This document shows positions 13,948 through 26,244 of a DNA stretch of 64,000 nucleotides, one piece after another (position 1 is the stretch's first letter; every line of letters starts with the position of its first letter). Origin of the DNA: Oxytricha trifallax (lineage: Eukaryota; Ciliophora; Spirotrichea; Sporadotrichida; Oxytrichidae); NCBI GenBank assembly GCA_000711775.1, contig ARYC01000587.1:62001-126000 (forward strand), read 5' to 3'. Position numbers and translations under genes: made by a program. The notes under the pieces were generated by a model that saw only the letters and a list, made by a program, of their open reading frames with translations, searched no databases and was not told where the DNA came from.

Positions 13948-14213
13948 TAAAACCCCATAGATCAATTAAGACACGAAGATTGGGGAAAAGAACAATTAAA
14001 TTTAAAATTAATTATAATTGGCGTATAATTTTAATGTTTGAGTTAATTATTAAAACTATTGGCTCGATTAATTGTCCTTATAAAATAAACCAATCAGGGT
14101 GTGTAAAATTGATTTTAGCCTAATTATTTTTAATTTCAGCCAATTATAATTAATTTTTAACTTAATTGTTCTTTTCCCCAATCTTCGTGTCTTAATTGAT
14201 CTATGGGGTTTTA
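13948..14213. mobile_element. MITE-3, small palindromic element
   Basis: A 266-bp element whose ends are mirror images over about 70 bp (TAAAACCCCATAGATCAATT and its complement). The inverted ends include TTGGGGAAAAGAACAATT and close on GCCAATTATAATTAA. TA bounds both sides. It contains no coding sequence; an open frame that runs across it is chance. Confidence 0.75.
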
Positions 14214-15120
14214 CAATCTCAATATCTTCTATAGATATTGAGCTTCTATGAATATAATTTAGTTTATGAGAAGAAAATTTTCTTTATTTTACAGATTCAA
14301 TTAAAGTGTTATAAAAAAAATTATAATAATAATAATTTAATCATATCAAAGAATGAGAAACATTTCTTTGTTTATTCAAGTAATCCATAAAGCTCAGTTT
14401 AGTTGTAAAATTTAATTTTATTAAAATAATATGTTTATTTTTCATTATTTTATACTATAAGAGTAATTTTATTTAAATTGGAATATAAGAATGGCATATA
14501 ATGGGCAAGGCGAAAATTGAAAAATATTAAGAGATAATAAAATTGATTACTAAACAAATTATTAAATTGAAAAGAAATTATTAATAAAAGTGTAAAAATA
14601 CGATTTACTTAATCTAAAAGAGAAAATTACAGAAAATACTTATACAATAAAGATTATTGAATTTAGACAAATAAATTTCTATTTGTATATACAATTTAAT
14701 AAGCTAACAGCATATAAGATGATTTGCCTACTCAATTTTAATTTAAAAAACTAATATTATTATTTTATTGAGTGATATAAGTTCGTTTTGAAAGTTTTGT
14801 AGAAGGTATATTGAATTAGTTAGAAAGCGCATAAATTATTTAATTGTATGATTTAATTATATTTAAGACCAATAATGATTACTTTCATTCTAATTAATAT
14901 CTTAAATCAATGAAGCATGAATTATTAATTGTTTTTGAGACAATGAAGATCAATATAAGATAATAGTGATTATGATATAAAACTTAAGTAAGGATATTTT
15001 GAAACTATCAATTGAGATTATAAATCTCAAATATATATTTGTTGTTTTTATGCCTATATAATAGTATTTATTGAACTTTTATATATTTTAATTTAATTTG
15101 ATTATATTATTTTTTTTATT
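14214..15120. other. A+T-rich DNA, no gene seen
   Basis: No supported feature was found here. Confidence 0.4.
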
Positions 15121-15345
15121 TCTAATGTCTCTATGTCTCTTTTAAGCAGTAAGATAACTTTGGCTATTTAAAACCCCAAATGTCTCTTATTAGATGATGA
15201 GAGTCTCGTAACATGTCATATCTTTTCTCGTAATCATTTCGAATATCATTTCACCGTCTGTGCTTCATTTTGTAATGATCGTCATGGGGCACTCTTTTTG
15301 CTTGGACCAGTCAACCACTGAAACCTGATAGCTTTCGTTTTATAC
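15121..15345 (-). pseudogene. Coding-like relic of unknown gene
   Basis: A G+C-richer island in A+T-rich DNA. One minus-strand frame reads LVQAKRVPHDDHYKMKHRR, then NDIRNDYEKRYDMLRDSHHL and IRDIWGFKQPKLSYCLKET, broken by two TGA codons. No domain is recognised. It could be a decayed exon or an isolated coding block of a scrambled gene. Confidence 0.35.
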
Positions 15346-15571
15346 TTTCGATATTTAAGATTTTTTGACTCGTTAAATAACATATTCATAGAAATTAGTT
15401 AGTGTTTATAGGTAAGTATAATAACAATTGTAATAATTACGAGATCATTTAAAATTTACAATGATTAAAAATATTATGACAAAAACCTATTGAATATAAA
15501 TTAGAACTATTAATGAAATTTATAGGCCATCAAGATATTATAGGATGAACTAGAGTAATTCAAACAATCAT

Positions 15572-15991
15572 AATATATCATTTTAGTAGGAATACATTTG
15601 ATTTGGGAAAATAAATAATAAATAAAATTTTAATAATTTAAATTCGTGGCAGTTAACCTCTTCAATATGGTACTTGTTTGAAAGAGAATTAAAAATTAGC
15701 TGGACTTTACTATTGGCGGTACCCCTCTATCGCATCCCTGGAGCGAGATAACTCGACTTTAATTTTGGGTGATTTGTTTAGTTGAATTTAATGCCAAAAT
15801 TAAAGTCAAATTATCTCGCTCCAGGGATGCGATAGAGGGGTGCTGCCAAATAAAAATGTCCAGCTAATTTTGAATTCTCTTTCAAACAAGTACCATACTG
15901 AAGAGGTTAACTGCCACGAATTTAAATTATTAAAATTTTATTTATTATTTATTTTCCCAAATCAAATGTATTCCTACTAAAATGATATATT
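15572..15991. mobile_element. MITE-2 copy b, full palindrome
   Basis: A 420-bp near-perfect hairpin: two arms of about 200 bp around a loop of some 24 bp. Ends carry AATATATCATTTTAGTAGG followed by the family motif AATACATTTGATTTGGG. The centre contains the CTCGCTCCAGGGATGCGATA block shared with the other copies. It is non-coding. Confidence 0.85.
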
Positions 15992-16702
15992 GATAAAAAC
16001 GCTATATTATATTGATCAAAAGGATAAAAAATATATATACTATAAAAGAAAGTTATCCTCTAATTTAATACCTTAAATTTCCTTATTTTATATTTAAATT
16101 GGATTTTATTATTAACCCATTAACACATAATAAAATATCTTGTTTTATTTTAATAATTTGTATTATAATATTTTGATGGTTGTAATTTATTGCTAATACA
16201 TAAAACAAAAAATTGACTTAGTTACTGCTATATTAAAGTTTCTAACCTTTTAAATTGAAAGCAATATTTATCTTGATGGAAATTTGATCATAATTAATTT
16301 TTAAGACTAACCTTATACATTATTAATTCATACAATTGAACTTAAGGTAGTATATTTTGCTTTATTAAACTGAAATAATAAGATATAATAAATCTATCAT
16401 CTAATTTTTATAGTTTTTCTCCAAATAAATACATGATACTGATATTATTCAAAAATAAAAAATAATTATATCAGTGAAAATTTATATTCAATAATAACTA
16501 ATTAATACACTTATTTTTTAATTCTAATTATTAATATATTTTATACCTATTGTCATCAATAAGATAAACAAGTTGCTATTACTTAAATTAATAATATCCA
16601 ATAAAGATTTTAAAAATTATATAATAACAATATAAATATAAAAAAAGAATTAAATAAATTATCATCTGAATAAAACAAATAAAAAATATAATTAGGATTA
16701 AA
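15992..16702. other. A+T-rich spacer downstream of gene B
   Basis: No supported feature was found here. Confidence 0.4.
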
Positions 16703-17035
16703 TCATAATAGTGAATACACTTCAATCTCTAATACTTTGAATTCATATTATCCAGCTAAATATGATTTTGCTTCATTTGATCCTTACTTATATCCATTAG
16801 GTGGTTCATAAGTATATCCTAAATTACAAAAACTATTACTATTCTTATCACAATTATCACAAATACCAATATCACCATCTCCAAATGCACACATGTAATC
16901 CTTATAATGTTTAACTGCCTATTCTTAATTTTAATATTGTTTATGGATGGATCTCTTACTCAAACTAAACACAAATGCAGAGGGGTCACTATAATGATAT
17001 AGAATTATCAGGTGATGTCCATGGAAGAGATGTAA

Positions 17036-17249
17036 GAATTAATTTGAATGTTAAAAGTTAAATAGTTAAAGTATTATTTAATAATTAATGATGAATCAAA
17101 TGATTAATTTTGAAGATTCAAATCAAATATGAACTACGACATTTTATTAAAGAATTTTTAAATAATTTTTATAAAATACAAAATTTATTTAATTATTTTA
17201 TATATAATCTAATATAATAACAATAATAATTTTTAAACTATATATGTAA
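17036..17249. other. IES of gene B between TLDc blocks (214 bp)
   Basis: Bounded by ATGTAA at 17030-17035 and 17244-17249. It is at the same codon position (FGGFT/S) as the 2.1-kb IES of gene A and the 3.6-kb IES of gene F, but only 214 bp long. Confidence 0.7.
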
Positions 17250-17491
17250 ATCCACCAAATACTTATCCGTATTCGCTAAGAATAAAACACACAGTATTCC
17301 CTTTATCATCACAGAATTGATGGAACTTTTAAGCAGTATATTCATCTCGAGATCCTCTATACAATAGCTTAAATTGCTTGCTAGAGTAGTCAAATATTCA
17401 AATTTATTATCATAAATTTATAAATCAATTTAATGATATCGTTTGGATTTTACTATAAAATAATAATCATTAAGGCAATTAAATTCAATAT

Positions 17492-17900
17492 GAATTATTG
17501 TAGAAATATGTTCGAAGTTAGAATAATTAAATGATAGTTAATATAAAACTATTATGATTTGAGGCAATTGACTTTGACTTAACCTAAATAATATGGGAAT
17601 ATCTAGATATTATTTAAATTAAACTATATTTACATTTGGCGGTACACTACTTTTGAATAAGCGAGATAAATCGCCTTTAAACTAGGGTGATTTTTATGTT
17701 TATTTTTTTTTGAATTAAACTCAATATATCTCATTTCAGGGATCGATAGTTAATGCTCTACCAAAAATTAGTATAAGTGCTTAATTAGTTTTTATTAAGA
17801 AATCAGTATATTATTTAGGTTAATTGCCTCTAAATTATTAATATTTTATTATTAATTTTCATTTATTTTCCTATTATAATTGAATATATTTATTTTAATG
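17492..17900. mobile_element. MITE-2 copy d, degenerate
   Basis: Ends weakly match the MITE-2 inverted repeat. The interior keeps the family core near 17637-17700 (TTGGCGGTACAC, then GCGAGATAAATCGCCTTTAA and GGGTGATTT). It is older or more decayed than the other copies. Confidence 0.5.
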
Positions 17901-18955
17901 ATATTTGAGTTTGAAGAAGACTTGTTTATTATTTTTATATTTCAATATCAACCAACTACCTATATTAGCATATCATCAATTCTTTCCAATATACTTAATA
18001 AGTCATTAATTCTTTGTCATCATTGTTTTAATTATTAGCCTTTTTAATCATGTCATTCAGTTTTTCATTAATTATTGATATGTTTGTGAGAAATAGCTGT
18101 AATGATTTAAATTAAATTTCTTCAAATAACAAGCCATTTGAATTAAAATCATGTATATTTAATATTTTATTAAAATTTTAAATTAATATCAATATTTTTT
18201 ATGTAATTATTCATAAATATTTGAATTGTTTGACTTGCAATCATTAACTTCTTAAATCTTAAGTTGAAGAGTATCAATTAAATAAAATCAAATAAAAAAT
18301 GTTAAAGTCACAAATGAAGCATGAATACTTTTATAAGAAGTTTTGCAAAATAAGTTTAATAGATCTATTAGAATAATCCAATATTTTATTTAAAAAATTA
18401 ATATTCATATTTTCACTTATCTTTTAATCAATATATAAAAGTGTTTTTTAACTTTTATTAGATAAAAATTTTGAAATAATTTCCTATCTTTAATATTCTT
18501 TTTATTTTGCAAACATTTTTCGATTGTATGTCAAGAATTTGTAAAATAACAATCCATAATTATATTAAATTGTATTTTTATTGTTGTCATTAATTATTTT
18601 TAAAGTATAAAATGAAATGAATACAGATGTATTGGCGAAAAGTTTTGTTAATAAAAATTAAATTTATTGCCCCAATATAGCTTTTATCCTGATATATAAA
18701 GTTAACATGCTTTATTTCCTTATTAAAAGTACTAAACAATTTGAAATTAAAAAAAAAATAATATAGTCAAAATTGTGAATTCAATTTTCATTAAGATACA
18801 TTTAATCAGTTATATTCTGAAGTTTAATATTGTAATAACTTAAGTATTTAGTCAATTAATTAAATGAAGAGTAAAAAGATATCAATTGCTCTAAAGTATA
18901 TTAATTTACCTCACATGATTTTATTAATTGCTATAAGTCAAACAATTTAATTTTT

Positions 18956-19592
18956 TTGGGGGGTACCTGTCTCACACCCCCCACTTTTATTATAGTAAAA
19001 ATAAAAACTCAAATTATCTTACCAACCAAATTTGGGTCAAATATCACGAATTTAATAATTAAAAAACTTTTTGGTAACACTTTGAGGTATTATAACCTTG
19101 AAAAATTTATCGATTTATCATAAAATAAAAAATATAAATAGTTAAATTATGATAATTTTTTGGTGATATTTTCCTCCAAAAACTTTCACTTCTTAACTTA
19201 TAATTTCATGTGTACTGAATCTTGGAGTCTATTTAAAATTGAATTAAGATTTAATAAAGTGAATAATAAATTATTTTATGAATAATATAGTTTTGTCACT
19301 CCAAAGAATAGAATAAGTTGTATCCAAGTTTCAGTACACATGAAATTATAAGTTAAGAAGTGAAAGTTTTTGGAGGAAAATATCACCAAAAAATTATCAT
19401 AATTTAACTATTTATATTTTTTATTTTATGATAAATCGATAAATTTTTCAAGGTTATAATACCTCAAAGAGTTACCAAAAAGTTTTTTAATTATTAAATT
19501 CGTGATATTTGACCCAAATTTGGTTGGTAAGATAATTTGAGTTTTTATTTTTACTATAATAAAAGTGGGGGGTGTGAGACAGGTACCACCCA
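18956..19592. mobile_element. Foldback element 2
   Basis: Arms 18956-19226 and 19323-19592 (about 270 bp) are near-perfect inverted repeats around a 96-bp loop. Ends carry GGGTACCTGTCTCACACC followed by CCCCAC. There is no coding capacity. It lies in a non-coding gap of gene B, flanked by A/T runs, so the target duplication cannot be read with certainty. Confidence 0.85.
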
Positions 19593-20187
19593 TTTTTTTA
19601 AAAAAATGATTAAAATAATTATAAAATTAGGTTTATTTGTAACTAGATTACTTTTTATTTTATAAAAACTGAGCAAAATAAAAATTCAAAAGAAAGAAAG
19701 TTTTTCGAAGCAAGAAGTTTTTTATTATATCCTTAAATAGAACCTTAATGAGTTTTATAAATCTATCGCATTTTTCAACATTACTAATCTTTATAATTAT
19801 AATCAACAGAGTCCAGGCAGTTTTAATTTTACAATTCCTCAAAGAATTAAGGTAAGTTTAAAAGTTAATATTGAATCATAAATTTTAAAGTGTTCAATAT
19901 CAAAATCCTGGCAAGGCCATTTTTTTCTCTAGACTTTGTTGGAACCCAAAAAATTATTTCCTGATTTATGTATTTTCCTTAAGGAACTTACTTTTTTTAA
20001 ATGTCATAGTTCTTATAAAATGTAAAAACATATTATAATATTCAAATTTTCTTGGCTTAAAAATATAACTCAACTGTTATTTGTATAAAATTGATTTTAA
20101 TTTTTTAAAAAAAGTATCAAGCATGGCACTTTCATTATCAATCTAAGATTTAGTATAAAATTATTTAAATTTAATTAAACTAAATAT

Positions 20188-20689
20188 GGGGGGGGGAAAG
20201 TTTCCTGCACTTTTTTTATATGTAAAATTTCATAAGTTTAACAATAAATTGTTTTTACAACCCATAAATTTTAAGATATTTTTTATATCATGTGCGAACT
20301 GCATGAAAATATAGTATTAAACATTATCTAATATTATATATCATTGAAAGAAATAATTAGAATTTTAACAACAATTGAATAAAATATTTGGAATTTCATT
20401 AGTACAGAGAGAACAATATTATGGTTGAGATACAGAAGTCTACTAATATCAGATGAAATCTATATAGTGGATAAATTTTATCCTTGCTTGGATGGTGATT
20501 AGATTCCATGTTAATAAAGATATTGATTAATTGAAGAATAGATTAAGTAATAATATATATAAAAAATTAGTAAAAAATTTTGTTGATAAATGTGATAAAA
20601 ATCGAATTCTAAAAAATGAAAAAAAATTTAGTGCAGGAAACTAACCAAAAAATTTTTTTATAATAAACCGGTGCAGGAAACTTTCCCCC
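20188..20689. mobile_element. MITE-1 copy b
   Basis: A 502-bp element with inverted ends GGGGGGGGGAAAGTTTCCTG. It is flanked by an exact 8-bp duplication CTAAATAT at 20180-20187 and 20690-20697. Same family as 5747-6257. It is non-coding and sits within gene B. Confidence 0.85.
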
Positions 20690-22477
20690 CTAAATATCCA
20701 CTAGCAAAGTGTCATGTTTTTGAATTTCTTATTTTATTGTAAGAATGAAGGTAGCTAAATCTTGTTAAGTCTTGTCAAGTTGATTTTGCAAAAGCTATAA
20801 TATTAAATTATAATAAATAGTTATTGTTTCTGTACGTAATCATTATTCAATTATTATAGCTGATTACAAGTTTACTCTAAGTTACTAGTTTTTTAGTTTG
20901 TTATCTCAAGAGCATTTTCAAAAGCATCACATCTCAAAGATAAGTTTAATGTATAAATATATGTAAAAGTTTGATTAGACGTCATTCTTGTATTCCAATT
21001 AAACAATTAAAATAATATGAACATTCCTCAAATGCTTTATCTTAATTATCATGTGCAGTCTTATTATCAAAATAAAAAAATAAATTAATAATACATTTGG
21101 TATTCATCAATTCTTATTCATTGTTTAAAAATAATGCATAATAAAAGATTTTGCATTAACATACGATTACATTAATATTTTTAATTATATTCAACAATAA
21201 TTAGGTTAATTGACTCATTATTTTAATTATTAATTTGATTTTAATTACTTTCAAAAGCTTCCAGAGTTTATTTGAATTCTTCTCTCATTTTTGACTGAGA
21301 ATCATTAATCAGTTGCTAGATAGTCTAAAGGTTTAAGTTGCTCTAAGTTTTCTGCTCTTCCGCCATATTTGATTTAAAAATAAAAATAAAATATTAATAA
21401 TAATGATAATAATAAAGATTTATTTTTATGATGAATCATTCTAATTGAATCATTTTAGAAATAACGTTTTTAAAAAAATTGTTTTATAAATTTTTTTTTT
21501 ATTAAATTTTTTTATCTTAACTAATTGTTGTGATTTTAGTTTATTTTATGTTAGTATTAATATCCCTTTAATTATTATACTTGCTTATTCTCAACGTACT
21601 TCTTGCTTGGAATTTATTATCTTTAAAGTAAATTTGTAAATCAAATTTTTCATTTTGCCAAGAAAAAATTTAATTCTCATTAAATTATTATCCAAATATT
21701 GAAATATTTACAATTAAAAATTATATTAATAATTTGATCTCTGGGGTATGATTCTGTTTTAGGGATTATAAAGCGGATCTTCTAACGAATGTGCTAAGTC
21801 AATTTAAATTATTTATATTATAATTAATTTTTTGGGACTCCTCCTCACTTACTATGACACCTAGCATTTATATAATATATTGATAAATTCTGTGAACTTT
21901 TTTAATAGTTTCTTTAAACTGTGATGAATTCACTTAGCTCTCATTAGTGCTTAACTGAATGAGCTTAGATTTCATGTTCTCAAATGAATACTCATCTAAC
22001 AGTTTTACTACATTTATAAAAATATTGTATATAAAAATTGTTAGTGTAAATCTTGAAGTTAGATTGTTTGAGTTCAGTAAGGGGATGCACTTTGTGTGTA
22101 AATTATTTAGAATTAAATTTATAAAGATTTAGTATCAAGTTTGCAATGAGAGCAAACTGGTATCGAGCAATCTGTGCAATACAAATTAGCAATCTAGCCT
22201 TCATGATCTTCACAGAAAATGGTAAGTTAATCCAAAGATTGAAGTTTTCTTAAAACGAGTTTGCTTTCTTTCAATGGTACAGGCATAGTAAATATAATTA
22301 AATTTAATAGTATTGACTTCCTCATCTAAAGGACAGTAGATTTCTCTCTTTGGATTGTCTTTCAAGTTTAAGTCGATGCATTCCAAGCACCAAATGCATG
22401 TACACTCATTAAATTAATTTAAATTTTTATAAAATGATACTCAAGTGTAATAGGCCGTTTTTTCGTCTTATTTAAAT

Positions 22478-22501
22478 AAAATAGAAAATTAAAAGTCAAA
22501 T
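22478..22501. other. Micro-IES in the RING start of gene B
   Basis: ATTT, then 20 bp, then ATTT on the coding strand. Precise loss gives FNLNKTKKRP in frame. The position is identical to the micro-IES in gene A. Confidence 0.65.
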
Positions 22502-22961
22502 TGAAAAGTTTGTTGCACTGACTACAGGTGTCTGACATCTTAATAGTTTAATATTTAATATGCTAAGGATAACTAATTAAATGGATTCTCAACTTATAAT
22601 ATGAATAATTTACTTTCTATCAATTAATTTCATTAACTTCTAAAATTATCATCAATAAGTACAATTATATAATCATATATAAATACTAAAAATAATAATT
22701 ATTATAAAATGGATTCAATTCCAGTAACTTTATATAAATTAAATTATTGCGTTCTATGAATAAAATAATATAATTCGTTAAATTATTAAATAGAATATAT
22801 ATTTAATCATCATTTATAATATAAAAGCATCATCTTAAAATTCATTTTATATTACAAAAAATACAATAGCTCAATCATCTGAAAATATAAATATTTATAA
22901 GATTTATTTATAAGATTAAAATTCTAACATTATAAATACTAGTTTTTATCTACATTATAAA

Positions 22962-25584
22962 TCATATTACTAAATAAACTTCAATCTCTAACACCTTAAA
23001 TGAGAATTAACCTCCTAAATATGCCTTATGATTCATCTGACCCATATTCATATCCCTCTGGTAATTCATAAGATCCACCTAGATAACAATAACTACTTTC
23101 CTTTACATCACAATTTTCAGAAATATAAATGTCACAGTCATTCTCACCATATCCAAATGTCATCATGCTATCACAAAAATGTATAACTGATGCGCCTTAA
23201 TTTCTATATAATTTATGAATTGATTGCTTGTTCAAACTAAACACAAATGCACTCATATCATAATGCCATGCAAGTTGCTCAGTTGCTGGATGTATATGGT
23301 ATAGATGTAAATTAAGATAATTAATACAAGATACTTTTTCATATTTGCGATTGTTAAAAAATTCTAAAAAATTTAATAATATATTATCTTTAATTTTAGA
23401 ATAAAATTATAACATAATAAATTAAAATACATTAAAGGCATGTATAAATTTATTTGATATTTTCATAATGAAATCATATTACGATCTAGTATGACTTATT
23501 TTACAATATTAGAAGAAAAAAATTAGAATATTTCTTAAAATCTTATATTTATGTTTAATAAAAGTGTTTAAACTTAAAGCATTAATTTATTTATTCTTAT
23601 AGCAAAAATGTTATACAATTATATTTATTTTATTATAAAGTTATTAATTCTTTATACTATTTTATTCCCATGTATATTTGATTATTTATAAATATTCTAT
23701 ATAATATAGTATATCTACATATAAATACAAAAATAAATAAAATAATAAATGTAAATCCTCCGAACACTTATCCAAATTCATTCAGGATAAATGTAACTTT
23801 CCTGCCTTTATTTTCACATTATTCGTGGAATTTAGATGGAGTAAATCCAATAAACTATAATATTGCTAAATCAATTTGTTAGATATAATTGATAATAATT
23901 ATTATTTAATGTAAATTTGATTTTTTATCCATGAGTAGATCCTCTGTATAGCAATTCATGTTTTAGGGTATAAACTATAGACCATTATAAATTATATTTA
24001 TTGTAAAATTATTAAGTTGATTAAATAGATAAATATGGTAAAATAAATATATCTCAAATATTCCCAAATTTTGTGGTATCACCTCTTCCATTGATTATTT
24101 ATTTATATTTTAATTAAATGTTTTAAGACTTAAACAAATTAAATTCTGTTGAATTGATTTCTTATGATACCAATTCCTTAAATACTTTTTTCTTATATTC
24201 TTTAGATTACTCTTGAATATTTATTATGCAAGAACTTTTCCAAGTCAAATTCTGGCTAAATATCTGGTTTTAATTGTTAATCTATTAATTAATTCTCAAT
24301 ATCTTTCTGAGAAATCATTTCAAAAGCAAGGATATTGGATAATAATAAGTTTGATAAATAAAATAATTCATATTACAAATATATCGGAGTTAATATCTTT
24401 TGAATGCATTTTATGCTAGAATTTATTAATAGATAGTTTAATTAATAATTATTTTTTAATTTTTGAGAAAACTTTCCGTATTTATATAAAATTTATTAAA
24501 TATATCGAGGAATGACCAATATGTTATAAACAAATAGATAAAAGTTAAATGTATATTTTAATATAAAAACAGAATTCCTAGATTTTATTACTTTATTTTT
24601 TAATTAAACCTTGAATATACTATTATATGATTCTAGTTTGATGTTCAGCTCTTTATTTTGATCATTCTATAGTTTTAATTCAATTTGAAAATTTCCATTA
24701 ATTTCTTAGACTTCCTCCTTTAATTTTACGTTAATTTGTTCAATAGTCTTTGGCTAAAAGTTGAAACTATTATCCTTATTAATATCTTTAAATCTATCTT
24801 CTAAGTATTTAATTAAATAAAAATGAGTCTGAATTTATCTCTTGCTTAAACTGTAATAAATTAAAATATAAACTGTTGAAGTTACTAAGCAATTTCATAC
24901 TAGATATTATTTAATCTCTGGTTTGCTAAATCAGCTAAATTTTTCTTTAAAATTTAATGTAGTCTCAAATGCTTCCAGAGCTTATTATAATTCTTCCTAA
25001 GCACAGCTTACGATTCATTAATCAAGATCTGTATATCATTTTTGGTCAGTTTCGTTTTACATTATTCTTCAGCAATTAAGTTTTAAAAGTTGTTGTTATG
25101 TTCCCTTAAACAGAGGTAAGCCAATTTAAATAATTTTGTTTAAAAAGATAATTTTGTTACAATCAACATCATCATTATTATTAGATTATTGCTCATTAAA
25201 GCTTTTTTTAAGCTAATCTTGTGACTCCAAATCTTTGATTAGATTAATATATTCTTAAAGGACTACTGGTTTAACATTTAATTAAAATTAAATAAAAATT
25301 TAAAGCAGATGGTTGAGTTAAATATAATATTTTTCATTTATTAAATAAAATTATTTATAAGTTCAAATCTTTTCATATGCTTGACACCAAACTTATCTTT
25401 GTTGGTTGCAGTTCTTAATGCATTCTAAGCATAACATACAACCACACTATAATAAATAATAATTAAAATGAGTAAAGTATTTTAAAAAGATAAACACTCG
25501 AAGATACTTATAGAACTTCCATTCTTCAAATAAAATATATAATTTATTATTTAAACTGCAGTAGTTTTTGAATTTGTTTTCCAT
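22962..25584 (-). pseudogene. Gene C: shortened RING / TLDc paralogue
   Basis: The start ATG is at 25584 (MENKFKNYCSL), so the first CxxC of the RING is altered. RING block 2 near 25385-25445 reads CGCMLCLECI but ends VWCQAY, losing a zinc ligand. I find no B-box between the RING and the coil, so an internal part is missing. Coil blocks lie at about 24640-25130, and TLDc blocks at 23920-23960 (ELLYRGSTHG), 23749-23850 and 22962-23312. Two one-base frame changes break the last block, one just after TSIPYTS and one before KAYLGGQFSFKV. It is probably a pseudogene. IES pointers are still readable: ATGTAAAT at 23305-23312 and 23749-23756, and TGGAT on the coding strand at the HG/F position. Confidence 0.65.
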
Positions 25585-26244
25585 TTTGTGAATTACTTTA
25601 TACCTCCCTTAATAATATTTAGATATTTTTAATTTATAAGAATCATACAAAGGTGCCCCATATATTACTTGTTTATTTTAAAATATTTTAATTTCATTAA
25701 TCAAACTCGTTTCAATATTAATTGTAATATTTGCATAATTTATTAAATGTCTTTATTAATTATTTCCTAGATTAAATAATAATAAAAAATATCTATTATG
25801 ATTAATTTTTATAAAAATTAAATGGTTGATAATAATCGATAGATTTAAAATTAATAAATCCAAAACTTTTATTCATAGTTATGATTGTAATTTATGAATA
25901 TCTGTAAGTTGTTAGAAGTATGTGTGGTTTTACATAAATATAGTATTTGAGTAATTTAGTATTTATAATCTTTATATGCATAACTTAAAAATACCCTATA
26001 GAATTGAAAACAATTTTGATTGGATATTATAAATGAATAATGAATCTAAATACCAAAGATGCTGATAAAACACTTATCAAAATTTTTCTTGTATTTTAGA
26101 ATTAACATCTTCATAATATTTAAACAAATTATTCATTAAATATATATATAGATAGAATTTTATATTCCACCTTTAATATATAAAAGGTAACTACTATTAT
26201 AATATGAAATAAACATTAATAAAAAAGAATTATGATTACAAGCA
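25585..26244. other. A+T-rich spacer between genes C and D
   Basis: No supported feature was found here. Confidence 0.4.

Larger units (their letters stand above)
16703..22538 (-). pseudogene. Gene B: RING / B-box / TLDc paralogue, IES-interrupted and frameshifted
   Basis: Same layout as gene A. The start ATG is at 22538 (MSDTCSQCNKLFNL). RING block 2 near 22310-22410 has CTCIWCLEC and YCPLDEE, so the last RING cysteine is lost. The B-box near 22140-22300 has CEDH, YCTDCSIPVCSHC. A coil block with the conserved LINDSQ-type motif lies near 21270-21350. The TLDc blocks are 17244-17390 (KLLYRGSRDEYTAQKFHQFC to FGGFT) and 16703-17035. Unlike A, C, D and F, the first TLDc block is not split at the HG/F position. 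A one-base frame change near 16990 breaks the last TLDc block. The gene hosts MITE-2d, foldback 2 and MITE-1b in its gaps. Confidence 0.7.

Noticed and set aside
13779-14123. Long plus-strand open frame of about 114 codons
   Set aside because: It runs from A+T-rich DNA into a small palindromic MITE; there is no motif, and the composition is Leu/Ile/Asn-rich as expected by chance.
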